From a virus: a stretch of 41,729 bases of DNA. Positions 16,262 through 25,157 of the stretch are shown here, piece by piece (within the stretch, counting starts at the first letter, position 1; every line of letters starts with the position of its first letter). The stretch lies in IMG/VR virus record IMGVR_UViG_3300007735_000731, positions 1 through 41,729 of that record; one strand, written 5' to 3'. The notes beneath the pieces are model-generated. The model saw only the letters and a program-made list of their open reading frames with translations. It had not been told where the DNA came from and ran no database searches. The translations under genes and the position numbers were made by a program.

Positions 16262-16379
16262 GAAAAAGTCATCGCCATTGAGCGATGCACAGAAGGCTAA
16301 GGCCAAAGCACGCGCTAAAGCGGCTGGTCGTCCTTATCCCAATTTAGTAGATAACGCCTGGGCGTCAAAACAGAAGTGA
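16221..16379 (+). CDS. Lysine-rich 52-aa protein
   Basis: Starts MVKKKAFWDTKNPKKKS and ends RPYPNLVDNAWASKQK. I chose ATG 16221 because GGAG lies 4-7 bases upstream; an ATG at 16212 is also possible. It overlaps the end of the 53-aa gene in a different frame. A small basic phage protein of unknown role. Confidence 0.65.
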   Translation: MVKKKAFWDTKNPKKKSSPLSDAQKAKAKARAKAAGRPYPNLVDNAWASKQK

Positions 16380-16387
16380 GGTAAGAG

Positions 16388-16678
16388 GTGCCAACATACG
16401 GTGTAGCAGGTTCAACTTATGTGGACGAACTCAATCGTCTAGCCAATGGTGGCGCCTCGTACCCTGCTCGTATCAACTACCTGGATGCTGCTGCGGCAGC
16501 ACGGGCTTGGGCAGCGGCTCGGTCAGTAACACTGCAGGTGACTGACACTGTCGGAGTCATCAATCAGATTGCTGGATTGACTCGCGGCAACTGGCGAGAC
16601 CTAGCTGGAGTCTGTAACTACATCGCAGGTACCACTGGGCTAGACCCAGTAGCAGCACTGCGGCAGGTGGCTTCGTGA
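16388..16678 (+). CDS. Hypothetical tail-region protein (96 aa)
   Basis: GTG start after GTAAGAGG. The protein is rich in Ala and helical (YLDAAAAARAWAAARSVTLQ) and ends AALRQVAS. The next gene starts inside its stop (GTGA). It may be a small tail or connector protein; the position opens the fibre region. Confidence 0.7.
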   Translation: MPTYGVAGSTYVDELNRLANGGASYPARINYLDAAAAARAWAAARSVTLQVTDTVGVINQIAGLTRGNWRDLAGVCNYIAGTTGLDPVAALRQVAS

Positions 16679-17016
16679 GCGCAGCCTACAACCTCACCTG
16701 CGAACAAGCAGCCACATTTAATTTTCAGTTTACGATTGCTAATGATAGCACTCCGTGGAACTTGACTGGCTATACCGCAACGATGACCGTGCGTCCGTAT
16801 GCTGGTGCCAGTACGACCACAGTTGTCGCAAGTACGGCAAATGGGCGAATTGTCCTAAATGCCGTAAATGGGCGAGCAACAGTAACGATTGATGCAGCAA
16901 CGACTGCAGGCTTTACGCCCGGTCGCTATGTTTATGATTTTGTCTTTGACTCTGGCTCAGTAGTAACTCGCGTCCTTGAAGGAGTCTTCGTGGTAATTGC
17001 AGGAGTGACGGTATGA
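16675..17016 (+). CDS. Beta-sandwich tail/baseplate-type protein (113 aa)
   Basis: Sequence such as [25 protein letters not shown] followed by [29 protein letters not shown] is typical of the small beta domain found at the N-termini of baseplate and fibre proteins. GTGA overlap with the upstream gene and ATGA overlap with the collagen-like fibre that follows make a tail-fibre attachment role plausible. Confidence 0.65.
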   Translation: MSAAYNLTCEQAATFNFQFTIANDSTPWNLTGYTATMTVRPYAGASTTTVVASTANGRIVLNAVNGRATVTIDAATTAGFTPGRYVYDFVFDSGSVVTRVLEGVFVVIAGVTV

Positions 17017-18182
17017 GCGAAACAATAATCGTTGTCGAATCCATCACGCCTCAAGTATCAGTAACTTTCTCTGCCGACCAAGGACCTCAAGGTCCTGGCG
17101 GTGCCACAGGCCCTACGGGACCTACTGGCCCTGCTGGAGCAACTGGACCTCAAGGCGCCACGGGCGCTACTGGTCCTCAAGGTATTCCTGGCGTACAGGG
17201 AGCGACCGGCCCAACGGGTCCTACAGGCCCTACAGGGCTTACTGGAGCCACAGGACCTATTGGTCCTACTGGTAGTACTGGACCCTCCGGCCCAATCGGT
17301 CCTACGGGCGCTACAGGCCCTGTTGGTCCTACCGGTCCACAAGGCATTGTTGGCCCTACTGGTCCTACTGGACCGACCGGTGCTATTGGTCCTGTTGGAC
17401 CCACCGGACCTGTTGGCGCAACTGGACCTGTCGGACCTACCGGTCCTACCGGACCCACGGGACCAACGGGACTTAGCATCCTTAATGGACCTAGTGCTCC
17501 TACCTCAGGCATTGGTGTTGATGGTGATTTCTATATCAATACCACCACCGCAACTATTTTTGGACCAAAGACCGCAGGTGCCTGGGGCGCAGGAACTGCG
17601 CTAATTGGACCTACCGGACCAACGGGACCTTCTGGACCAACCGGTGCAGCATCTACCGTACCAGGACCAACGGGACCAACCGGACCTGCAGGTGCTACTG
17701 GACCTAGCGGTCCAATGGGACCAGCAGGTATCGACGGTGCGACAGGACCTACGGGACCTTCGGGTCCTGCAGGTGTTAATGGACCGACGGGACCTACAGG
17801 TCCTACTGGTCCAAGTGGTGCTAATGGCGCCAATGGTGCTACAGGTCCAACCGGTCCATCCGGCCCTACTGGACCTTCTGGCGTGGAGTTCAGCCCCACC
17901 ACTCCAGCAACTACAACAGTACTGTGGGTAGATACCGATGACCCAGGTGATGCAGTTATCCCTGTTGGTGGAACTACCGGACAGGCTCTTGTCAAAGTAT
18001 CTAACTCAGACTATGACACTGGCTGGACAACGATAGCGTCATACTCTGCGCCAACACTTGGCTCTACTACCATTTCCTCTGGTGCTACCGTTACCACAAT
18101 TAACGGTATGACCGATATCGTTCTTAATGGACCTGGAAGTATCAAGGACGAATTGACCTTAATACTTATGGGCGCTCTCTAA
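17013..18182 (+). CDS. Collagen-like tail fibre protein
   Basis: A 389-aa protein with two blocks of Gly-X-Y repeats (about residues 25-155 and 197-290), mostly GPTGPTGP and GATGP, which would form a trimeric collagen-like rod. Between them is a globular insert ([20 protein letters not shown]), and after them a beta-rich C-terminal head ([20 protein letters not shown]...). Collagen-like rods are common in phage fibres. The repeats make the DNA recombination-prone, so length variation among relatives is expected. Confidence 0.85.
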   Translation: MSETIIVVESITPQVSVTFSADQGPQGPGGATGPTGPTGPAGATGPQGATGATGPQGIPGVQGATGPTGPTGPTGLTGATGPIGPTGSTGPSGPIGPTGATGPVGPTGPQGIVGPTGPTGPTGAIGPVGPTGPVGATGPVGPTGPTGPTGPTGLSILNGPSAPTSGIGVDGDFYINTTTATIFGPKTAGAWGAGTALIGPTGPTGPSGPTGAASTVPGPTGPTGPAGATGPSGPMGPAGIDGATGPTGPSGPAGVNGPTGPTGPTGPSGANGANGATGPTGPSGPTGPSGVEFSPTTPATTTVLWVDTDDPGDAVIPVGGTTGQALVKVSNSDYDTGWTTIASYSAPTLGSTTISSGATVTTINGMTDIVLNGPGSIKDELTLILMGAL

Positions 18183-18200
18183 TATGAAAGGTAGTAACTA

Positions 18201-18506
18201 ATGGCTACAACAACGAAGGTACTGTTTCGAGGTGCTGCAACAACCACTGTTGGAACAACGCTCTATACCGTTCCTGCTTCGACCACTACAGTAGTATCAA
18301 ACATCGCGGTAACAAATACTGCGGCATCATCGGCTACCTTTACACTAGCCCTTGCCGGAACTGCTCTTCACACTACTACAGCAATCGCAGCCAATACCAC
18401 AGTATACATTGACTTAAAGCAAGTACTGGTAGCAACCAATACCATCACTGGCGGAGCATCCGCAACTACAGTGAACTTTCATATTTCAGGTGTGGAGGTT
18501 TCATAA
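18201..18506 (+). CDS. Beta-rich fibre-associated protein, paralogue A (101 aa)
   Basis: Contains TTLYTVPASTTTVVSNIAV and a Thr/Ala-rich beta pattern. It is a paralogue of the gene at 21108-21437 (TTLYTVPAATQTVVSTIAV). Each lies directly before a glycine-rich fibre gene, so it is probably a fibre tip, adaptor or capping subunit belonging to that fibre. Two bases separate its stop from the next start. Confidence 0.7.
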   Translation: MATTTKVLFRGAATTTVGTTLYTVPASTTTVVSNIAVTNTAASSATFTLALAGTALHTTTAIAANTTVYIDLKQVLVATNTITGGASATTVNFHISGVEVS

Positions 18507-18507
18507 T

Positions 18508-19572
18508 ATGGGTATCTCACAAATAGGTGCTAGTCCATTAGTAACACCATCAAGTTTATTATTAGAAAATGCAACTTTACAACAAACTATTACAAGCGGT
18601 TCCGGAACTCTTACTCTATCAAAACCATCTTGGGTTCTTATTACAGGTGGCGGAGGTGGTGGGGGTGGAACTTCTGGAAATGCTAGCACCAATTACGGTG
18701 GTGGTGGAGGTGGTTCTGGAGGAATACTTGGATTTTGGGCGCCATCTGGAACTTATACTTATAGCATAGGTGCTGGAGGTTCTGGAGTAGCAGGAACTTC
18801 TGGTAACGATGGTGGAAATACTTATGTATTCAAAGAAACCGGAACTAATCAAGGGTATGGATGGATGGCTTGCGGCGGCGGCGGTGGCGCTTACGGTTTT
18901 TCATCTCCAGGAAATACTGGAAATAATGCTACTGCTGTTAGTGCTAGTTCATTAAGCAATGTTTATTTCCAATATAATAATGGTGGTGGTGGAGGTGGTT
19001 CTTACGGTGCTAGCAATGGCACTACTCCAACCGCTCCAACATTTGGAATAAATACTCAAACTAGTACCGTGTCATTTCCCATTCATCTGCTCACTCCAAC
19101 ACTTGCTAGCAATTTATACTCTAGTCAAGGAAGTAAAGGCGCTGCTTGGTTTTCTCAAGGTGGACATACAGGGCAACAGTCACCAACAAGTGGTGCTCCT
19201 ACTGCTTATGGCGCTTATTTATATAATATTTGTGCTCAAGGCGGTTCTGCTGGTGGTACTGCAACTTTTGGCGGAACTGCTGAAAATGGTGGAGCAGCAA
19301 ATTACAATGGAACTATTAAGGCAAGCGATTTAACAAGACTTGCTGGACAAACAACTCCCAAAGCAGGTGAAGTAAGTGGTTCACATCGTTACGCGGGTGG
19401 TGGAGTAGGTGGAAATGGAGTCCTTGCTTCTGGAACAACTCCTACTGCAACTGCTGCTGGTGGCAATGGTGGTCAAGGCGGTGGCGGTGGTGGAGGTGCT
19501 GGCGGAGTAACTGTTGGCGCAACTTATGCCGGTGGAAGTGGAGGAAGTGGATGTCTTCTTGTTTGGAATTAA
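18508..19572 (+). CDS. Glycine-rich tail fibre / receptor-binding protein (354 aa)
   Basis: Long glycine tracts separate short variable segments (VLITGGGGGGGGTSG, ACGGGGGAYGF, GNGGQGGGGGGGAGG). Such proteins can fold into polyglycine-II bundles at phage fibre tips, where the loops bind the receptor. The start at 18508 follows the upstream stop. Codon use is markedly more A/T-rich than in adjacent core genes, and the gene is followed by a 48-base AT-rich gap, signs of exchange by recombination. Confidence 0.8.
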   Translation: MGISQIGASPLVTPSSLLLENATLQQTITSGSGTLTLSKPSWVLITGGGGGGGGTSGNASTNYGGGGGGSGGILGFWAPSGTYTYSIGAGGSGVAGTSGNDGGNTYVFKETGTNQGYGWMACGGGGGAYGFSSPGNTGNNATAVSASSLSNVYFQYNNGGGGGGSYGASNGTTPTAPTFGINTQTSTVSFPIHLLTPTLASNLYSSQGSKGAAWFSQGGHTGQQSPTSGAPTAYGAYLYNICAQGGSAGGTATFGGTAENGGAANYNGTIKASDLTRLAGQTTPKAGEVSGSHRYAGGGVGGNGVLASGTTPTATAAGGNGGQGGGGGGGAGGVTVGATYAGGSGGSGCLLVWN

Positions 19573-19620
19573 ATAATTAAAATTAACTATAAAAAATACT
19601 GCATTAAGTAAGGAAATCAA

Positions 19621-19899
19621 ATGGCACACTTCGCTGAATTAGACGAGAACAACAAAGTACTACGAGTACTGGTAGTGGACAACGCCCACGAAGACCGAGG
19701 CGCTGACTACCTTGCTGTGGACTGTGGCTTGGGAGGACGCTGGATTCAGACTTCCTACAACGCCAATATCCGAGGCAAGTTCGCCGGTATCGGTGATACC
19801 TACGATGAGGCAAACGATATCTTCGTAGCACCAGAACCAGTGGTAGAGAATGTAATTGACGGAGAGATTGTTTCTGAAACCCCTGCACTAGAAGGGTAA
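19621..19899 (+). CDS. Conserved fibre-region protein (92 aa)
   Basis: MAHFAELDENNKVLRVLVVDN followed by GLGGRWIQTSYNANIRGKFAGIGDTYD resembles a small conserved protein commonly found in fibre and structural regions of aquatic phages. The Trp-Ile-Gln-Thr-Ser and GKFAGIG motifs are the recognisable parts. The role is probably structural or in chaperoning fibres. GC-rich coding contrasts with the AT-rich gene just before it. Confidence 0.75.
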   Translation: MAHFAELDENNKVLRVLVVDNAHEDRGADYLAVDCGLGGRWIQTSYNANIRGKFAGIGDTYDEANDIFVAPEPVVENVIDGEIVSETPALEG

Positions 19900-19902
19900 T
19901 AA

Positions 19903-20676
19903 ATGACTAAAGCCAGAACTAACGCGAACGGGAGTACTCCATTGGTTCAGAAAGTCCAAGAGTTTACCTCTACGGGAACGTTTACCGTCCCTTCAAACGT
20001 AACCGCAGTCGAAGTACTTCTTGTCGCCGGTGGCGGTGGTGGAGGAGGTCAAGCCAGCGGTACTTATGGTGGCGGTGGTGGAGGGGGAGAAGTAAAACGT
20101 CAAGTTATAGCAGTCACTTCAAGTTCTTCTTATACCGTTACTATTGGTGGCGGTGGCGCTGGTGGCGCTGCTAATGGCAATAATCAAGGTAGTAATGGTA
20201 GCAATTCAACTTTTGGTGCATTACTTACTTGTCTTGGCGGAGGCGGTGGTGGGTATGGTGCTGTTAGCCCAAATATTGGTTCATCGGGTGGTTCTGGCGG
20301 TGGTGCAGGCGGCGATGCAGGTACCTATGCGCCTGGAGATGGTGGGGGTGCTGGAGGACCAGCGTTGAAAGCAGCAAACTCTGATGCGATTGCTAAACCA
20401 TCCGGATTGGGTGGTTCAGGAAGTTCTTATTCAAATGGCACAAACTCAGCAAATAGAAGTGCTGGAGTTGGTTTATTTGGTTATGGAGGAGGCGGAACTG
20501 GAGGAGGGTCAGTAAACGTTAATTATAGTGCTGGAGGAGGTTACGGTTCTATAAATGGCCTTTCCCCAACTGCTGGAAAAACAAACACCGGCGGTGGTGG
20601 TGGCGGCGGATACAGCACAAGTTTTGGTGGCAGTGCTGGTGGTTCTGGTTACTGTTTAGTAACTTACTGGACGTAG
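19903..20676 (+). CDS. Glycine-rich fibre protein, paralogue 1 (257 aa)
   Basis: Begins with a conserved adaptor (VQEFTSTGTFTVPSNVTAVE then VLLVAGGGGGGG) shared with the gene at 21437-22303. Long Gly tracts and a C-terminal SGYCLVTYWT follow. The N- and C-termini are conserved while the middle differs, which fits a receptor-binding fibre with swapped tips. Start at ATG 19903 after the upstream TAATAA. Confidence 0.8.
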   Translation: MTKARTNANGSTPLVQKVQEFTSTGTFTVPSNVTAVEVLLVAGGGGGGGQASGTYGGGGGGGEVKRQVIAVTSSSSYTVTIGGGGAGGAANGNNQGSNGSNSTFGALLTCLGGGGGGYGAVSPNIGSSGGSGGGAGGDAGTYAPGDGGGAGGPALKAANSDAIAKPSGLGGSGSSYSNGTNSANRSAGVGLFGYGGGGTGGGSVNVNYSAGGGYGSINGLSPTAGKTNTGGGGGGGYSTSFGGSAGGSGYCLVTYWT

Positions 20677-20685
20677 GAGATAACT

Positions 20686-21108
20686 TTGGCAACGATTAAA
20701 TTTTGGAACGGCACAGCCTGGGAACTGGCTATTGTCGGCAAGCAAGGACCTGTAGGTCCTACTGGCCCGACGGGTCCTGCTGGCACAGCCACGCTGACCA
20801 CTTACCTATATTACCCAAGCGCTGGTGCTACCAGTATCTCTGGCGTTGACTTCAACGGTAATACCCTTTCCTACACTCCAGGCAAAGAGCAGGTATATCT
20901 CAATGGCGTTCTCCTCGTAGGTGGAGGAGCAGACTACACAGCAACTACTGGAACCTCAATCACTGGACTGGCAGCGCTAGCCTCTGGTGATGTCGTAGAG
21001 ATTCTAGTTATTGGAACTTTCAACGCAGCAAACAATTACACAATAGCCCAAGTAGATACGTTAATAAATCAAGATAGAGCGTTTGCTCTAATGTTAGGTG
21101 GGATGTAA
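20686..21108 (+). CDS. Short collagen-like fibre protein (140 aa)
   Basis: TTG start with TAGGAG upstream. The protein has a short N-terminal WNGTAWELA motif, a brief collagen patch ([13 protein letters not shown]), then a beta domain with QVYLNGVLLVGGGADYTATT, a motif found in phage fibre heads. TAATG overlap with the next gene. Probably a fibre component trimerising through the collagen patch. Confidence 0.75.
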   Translation: MATIKFWNGTAWELAIVGKQGPVGPTGPTGPAGTATLTTYLYYPSAGATSISGVDFNGNTLSYTPGKEQVYLNGVLLVGGGADYTATTGTSITGLAALASGDVVEILVIGTFNAANNYTIAQVDTLINQDRAFALMLGGM

Positions 21109-21437
21109 TGCCAGCAAACTATAAAGTCCTTGGTCAGTCTAATCCGGCTGCCACTACCGCCACGACTCTGTATACAGTTCCGGCTGCCACACAGACTGTA
21201 GTATCTACGATTGCTGTCTGCAATCAAGCAGCGTCGGCTGGTACCTACCGTATTGCTATCCGTCCTGCTGGAGCAGCGCTTACTGCTTCGCAGTACATTG
21301 CCTATGATTCTGCTATCACTGCTAACAATACTACGTTTATTACTGTTGGTGTAACTCTCAACGCAACAGACGTTATTACCGTCTATGCTTCTTCTGCCAC
21401 TATGTCCTTCTCTGCTTATGGAAGCGAGTTATCCTAA
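21108..21437 (+). CDS. Beta-rich fibre-associated protein, paralogue B (109 aa)
   Basis: Paralogue of 18201-18506, sharing TTLYTVPA.T.TVVS.IAV and a later T.NNTTF-like segment. It overlaps the preceding stop by TAATG and again precedes a glycine-rich fibre gene. The repeated pairing supports a functional partnership with these fibres. Confidence 0.7.
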   Translation: MPANYKVLGQSNPAATTATTLYTVPAATQTVVSTIAVCNQAASAGTYRIAIRPAGAALTASQYIAYDSAITANNTTFITVGVTLNATDVITVYASSATMSFSAYGSELS

Positions 21438-22303
21438 TGGCTGTATCTAATCTTGTAGCCGCCGGAGGCGGCGTTACTCAGAAAGTAACCGAGTTTACTA
21501 GCACTGGAACTTTTACCGTTCCATCTAATTGTTCCTCTATTGAGGTATTCCTTGTTGCTGGTGGCGGAGGCGGCGGGGGATATACGCAAAATATAAACAA
21601 TGGTGGTTTTGGTGGCGGCGGTGGTGGCGGTGGGGTTGTTCAACGTACTATTACCGTAACTCCCGGTCAGGCATACACTGTAACCATTGGCGGGGGTGGC
21701 GCTGGAGGTAACTCCAATGGAGGAACCAATGGAAGTAACTCAACTTTTGGTGCATTGTTAACCGCAACAGGAGGAGGCGGCGGAGGTGGTGGCAGCACTA
21801 ATGGAAAAGATGGTGGCTGCGGTGGCGGTGGTGGTGGAACTGTCGGAGGAAGTGTATTTGGAATTGGAGGAACTGGTGGCGGTGCAGGTAGTGCTGCCAT
21901 AGTACCAATAACCTATGTACAAAATACTGGAAGCACTGGTACTTCACCTTGGGGTGCGGGTGCAAGACCTGGCCTTGGGACTCCAGGCAAGGGTGGTCAA
22001 GGTGGAAATGGCTCTTTTGGTATACAGGGCCAAGGAAACTCTCTTCAAACTGGAAATAGTTATGATTTATTAAGTCCGGCTACATTTGGCATTAACGGTT
22101 TTGGTGGTGGTGGTAGAGGCGGTTCTAGCGAACTCGTATATGGTATTCACGGGGGAGGAACAAGTGGTACTTCTAGTTCGGCCGCAGGTACCGGAACCGT
22201 AAATACTGGCGGCGGTGGTGGTGGTGGATTTGCTCAATACAATCTTAGTAACAATGGTGCCGCTGGTGGTTCAGGCTACTGTCTAGTCACATACTGGTCA
22301 TAG
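21437..22303 (+). CDS. Glycine-rich fibre protein, paralogue 2 (288 aa)
   Basis: Has the same N-terminal adaptor as 19903-20676 (VTEFTSTGTFTVPSNCSSIE, VFLVAGGGGGGG) and the same C-terminal end (GGSGYCLVTYWS), with a different middle. The first codons overlap the previous stop. Two co-existing versions may widen host range or form a heteromeric fibre. Confidence 0.8.
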   Translation: MAVSNLVAAGGGVTQKVTEFTSTGTFTVPSNCSSIEVFLVAGGGGGGGYTQNINNGGFGGGGGGGGVVQRTITVTPGQAYTVTIGGGGAGGNSNGGTNGSNSTFGALLTATGGGGGGGGSTNGKDGGCGGGGGGTVGGSVFGIGGTGGGAGSAAIVPITYVQNTGSTGTSPWGAGARPGLGTPGKGGQGGNGSFGIQGQGNSLQTGNSYDLLSPATFGINGFGGGGRGGSSELVYGIHGGGTSGTSSSAAGTGTVNTGGGGGGGFAQYNLSNNGAAGGSGYCLVTYWS

Positions 22304-22315
22304 TAGTATAGTGGA

Positions 22316-23368
22316 ATGAAATTCCACGTAGTAGGACTGCCACACACACAAACAACCTTAGAATATACATCGTGCGCCTTTACCGAAAAGGTAAGGCGCT
22401 TTTGTATAATGATGACTAATCTCGGTCACGAAGTATACCTCTATGCCGGAGAGCAGAATTCTGCTCCGGTAACAGAACTGATTACCTGCATTACAGAAGA
22501 GCAGAGGAAGGAAGCAGTCGGTGACAAGCACTACACCAACGCATCCTTCAACATATCAGACCCACACTGGCAAATCTTTATTAACAATGCTATCGCTGGC
22601 ATCAAGGCTCGGGCCGAACAGAAAGACTTTCTCTGCTTCATCGGCGGGGCCGCTCACCAATCTATTGCAAACGCTTTCCCACATCACCTTTCGGTAGAGT
22701 TTGGTATTGGCTACGGTGCAACCTTCGCCAAGTACCGAGTCTGGGAATCCTATGTATGGATGCACGCCAACTATTCGGGATACACAAACCCGACCACAGT
22801 AGATGGCAAGTTCTTTGATGAGGTAATCCCTGGTTATTTTGAGCCAGAGCAATTTATCTACAAAGAGACAAAGCAGGATTATTACCTCTATATCGGACGA
22901 ATGATTGACCGTAAAGGTATTCACATTGCATCGCAAGTATGCAAGGAGATGGGTAAGAAACTAATCCTTGCAGGAGCAGGCAAGCCCCCAGAGTACGGTG
23001 AGTATGTTGGTGTAGTAGGTCCAGAGGGACGAGCAGAGTTGATGGCTAATGCCACTGCACTCCTGGCTCCTACGCTCTACCTAGAACCGTTTGGCAACAT
23101 TGTGCCAGAGGCGCACTTCAGCGGAACCCCGACTATTACTACAGACTGGGGAGCGTTCGTTGAGACGAACATTCACGGAGTCACTGGATACCGGTGCCGG
23201 ATGTTTGATGAGTTCTGTAAGGCTTTAGAAGACGTGAAGACATTAGACCCAAAGTCTATTCGTCAGAGCGCGATGGACCGCTACTCACTAGATGTAATAG
23301 CACAGAAGTATGACAAGTATTTCCACAGGTTATCCACATTGTGGAATAAAGGCTGGTACGAAAGGTAA
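22316..23368 (+). CDS. Glycosyltransferase, GT4-like (GT-B fold)
   Basis: A 350-aa protein with an N-terminal Rossmann half (MKFHVVGLPHTQTT...LGHEVYLYAGEQ) and a C-terminal nucleotide-sugar half beginning YLYIGRMIDRKGIHIA. It has the EX7E signature of retaining GT4 enzymes (LEPFGNIVPEA), followed by GTPTITTDWGAFVE. It would transfer a sugar from a nucleotide donor. Its placement between fibre and tail genes suggests it glycosylates a virion protein or changes the host surface; the sequence cannot say which. Confidence 0.88.
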   Translation: MKFHVVGLPHTQTTLEYTSCAFTEKVRRFCIMMTNLGHEVYLYAGEQNSAPVTELITCITEEQRKEAVGDKHYTNASFNISDPHWQIFINNAIAGIKARAEQKDFLCFIGGAAHQSIANAFPHHLSVEFGIGYGATFAKYRVWESYVWMHANYSGYTNPTTVDGKFFDEVIPGYFEPEQFIYKETKQDYYLYIGRMIDRKGIHIASQVCKEMGKKLILAGAGKPPEYGEYVGVVGPEGRAELMANATALLAPTLYLEPFGNIVPEAHFSGTPTITTDWGAFVETNIHGVTGYRCRMFDEFCKALEDVKTLDPKSIRQSAMDRYSLDVIAQKYDKYFHRLSTLWNKGWYER

Positions 23369-23370
23369 CT

Positions 23371-24267
23371 ATGGCAACCCTATCCGATATGATTGATGAA
23401 GTACGTTCATCCCTACAGGGATATACACTTCGTCAAGACCGCATTACCTACCTGAACTCTGCCATCAACACGACGCAGACTGCTATCCAGGTCGGTAACT
23501 CTGCCAACCTTGCCAAAGGCATCATCGAAATTGATGATGAACTTATCTGGATTGATAACTTCAACAAGACCAACAGCACGCTCAATGCGGCTCCTGGCTT
23601 CGGACGTGGCTATCAGAACACTAGCCCTGCACCACACTCACAATACGCTCAAGTCGTACTAAGCCCGACATTCCCACGCACAATGATTAAGCAAGCAATC
23701 AACGACACCATCAACAGCGTATACCCGCAACTCTGGGCTGTCTACAACACTACCTTTACTTTCAACGCAGCGCAAGTAACATACCCACTACCAGATGACC
23801 TAGAGGATATTCTCTATATGTCCTGGCAGACTACTGGTTCCTCTGAGGAATGGTTGCCTATCAATCGCTGGCGCCTAGATGGTATGGCAGATGCTGCTAC
23901 CTTCAACACCATCAACACAGTCAACCTCTACGAGAATATCCAGCCTGGTCGTACCGTCAAGGTCTGGTACACCGCAGCACCAGCAAACCTTACGTCATCT
24001 ACCGATGACTTCGCTGGAGTATCCGGATTACCATATACCTGCCGTGATGTTATCACCCTTGGCGCCTCATACAAACTACTCTCTTATGTAGATGCTGGTC
24101 GCATCAACCTGACCTCTGCTGAGGCAGACCTTAACGATACCAAGATTCCATCAACCGCAGGCTCTAGTTCTTCTCGTTATATCTATTTGCTATATCAACA
24201 ACGCTTGAACGAGGAAGCGCTCAAACTACAAGACAAGTTCCCAATCCGTCTCCACTACACAAAGTAA
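23371..24267 (+). CDS. Tail tube / head-tail connector-like protein (298 aa)
   Basis: The helical N-terminus and C-terminus (SDMIDEVRSSLQGYTLRQDR; KLLSYVDAGRINLTS) surround beta segments, a layout like tail tubular A or head-tail connector proteins. Inserted at about residues 28-85 is a module with GIIEIDDELIWIDNFN and RGYQNTSPAPHSQYAQVV, related in pattern to the N-terminal part of the next gene. The region IKQAINDTINSVYPQLW is typical of connector-type proteins of environmental podoviruses. Tentative. Confidence 0.6.
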   Translation: MATLSDMIDEVRSSLQGYTLRQDRITYLNSAINTTQTAIQVGNSANLAKGIIEIDDELIWIDNFNKTNSTLNAAPGFGRGYQNTSPAPHSQYAQVVLSPTFPRTMIKQAINDTINSVYPQLWAVYNTTFTFNAAQVTYPLPDDLEDILYMSWQTTGSSEEWLPINRWRLDGMADAATFNTINTVNLYENIQPGRTVKVWYTAAPANLTSSTDDFAGVSGLPYTCRDVITLGASYKLLSYVDAGRINLTSAEADLNDTKIPSTAGSSSSRYIYLLYQQRLNEEALKLQDKFPIRLHYTK

Positions 24268-24275
24268 GGTAACCA

Positions 24276-25148
24276 ATGGCACGCAAATACTCTACAATTA
24301 GCGTTGAGACTACGCTCGCATCAGGAATAGACGCAAGCCAAACCTCTATGGTTGTGGCTTCGGCTGCTACTGCAACGACTCTTATGGGTGGCCAGAGCCT
24401 TACTACTGGAGACACCTTTGCTGTAGCCATTGACCCAGAGACATCATCTGAGGAAATTGTCTACATCACAGCAAATCCTGCTGGTGCTACTTTAACCATT
24501 CAGCGTGCTCAGGCTGGAACGTCAGGCATTGCACACTCCGCAGGCGCTACTGTTCAGCACGTCTTTACTGGTAACGACGCTCAGCACTTTGAGGATGTCG
24601 TTATTGTTGCGCTGACTCCAGATAACGTGGCAACAGTAACCAATAAGAATCTATCAAGCGGTACCAATACTTTCCCATCATCCTTGGCTACCTTGACTGG
24701 TACACAGACTCTCACCAATAAGACTCTGACCACACCGGTAGTCAACAATCCACGCTTGAAGTCACCAGAAGAGTTAACCTCTGTGTCGGCTACTGCCGCC
24801 ACTGGCACCATTAACTTTGATGCCTTAGCACAATCGGATGTCTACTATACCACTAATGCTAGTGCCAACTGGACACTCAACGTGCGTGGAGATTCTACCA
24901 CTACGTTAGCCTCAATACTTGATGTTAATGATTCCATCACCGTTACCTTCAAGGTAACCAACGGAGCAACAGCGTACTACCAGACTGCGTTCCAGATTGA
25001 CGGTGTTGCCGTCACTCCTAAGTGGCAAGGCGGACTAGCACCTACTGGCGGTAATGCCAGCTCAGTAGATGTGTACACCTTCAACATTGTCAAGACAGCA
25101 GCAACACCAACATACACAGTATTTGCCAGCCAGACCAAATTCGTCTAA
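24276..25148 (+). CDS. Tail fibre protein (290 aa)
   Basis: N-terminal module similar in pattern to the insert in the upstream gene (EEIVYITANPAGATLTIQRA, GTSGIAHSAGATVQHVF). Then comes the fibre hallmark LTGTQTLTNKTLTTPV, a repeat common in phage tail fibres, and a beta-rich C-terminal domain (TFKVTNGATAYYQTAFQIDG). Probably a fibre that docks to the tail through its N-terminus. Confidence 0.8.
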   Translation: MARKYSTISVETTLASGIDASQTSMVVASAATATTLMGGQSLTTGDTFAVAIDPETSSEEIVYITANPAGATLTIQRAQAGTSGIAHSAGATVQHVFTGNDAQHFEDVVIVALTPDNVATVTNKNLSSGTNTFPSSLATLTGTQTLTNKTLTTPVVNNPRLKSPEELTSVSATAATGTINFDALAQSDVYYTTNASANWTLNVRGDSTTTLASILDVNDSITVTFKVTNGATAYYQTAFQIDGVAVTPKWQGGLAPTGGNASSVDVYTFNIVKTAATPTYTVFASQTKFV

Positions 25149-25157
25149 AGGATACTA

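Noticed and set aside
17100-17900. Regular repeats that might suggest a CRISPR array
   Set aside because: The period is nine bases and codes for Gly-X-Y; no spacers exist.
17058-17995. Long open frames on the minus strand and in other frames through the collagen-like gene, also reading Gly-Pro-rich
   Set aside because: They are mirror effects of the repetitive GGNCCN codons; the + frame has the start, overlaps and globular domains.
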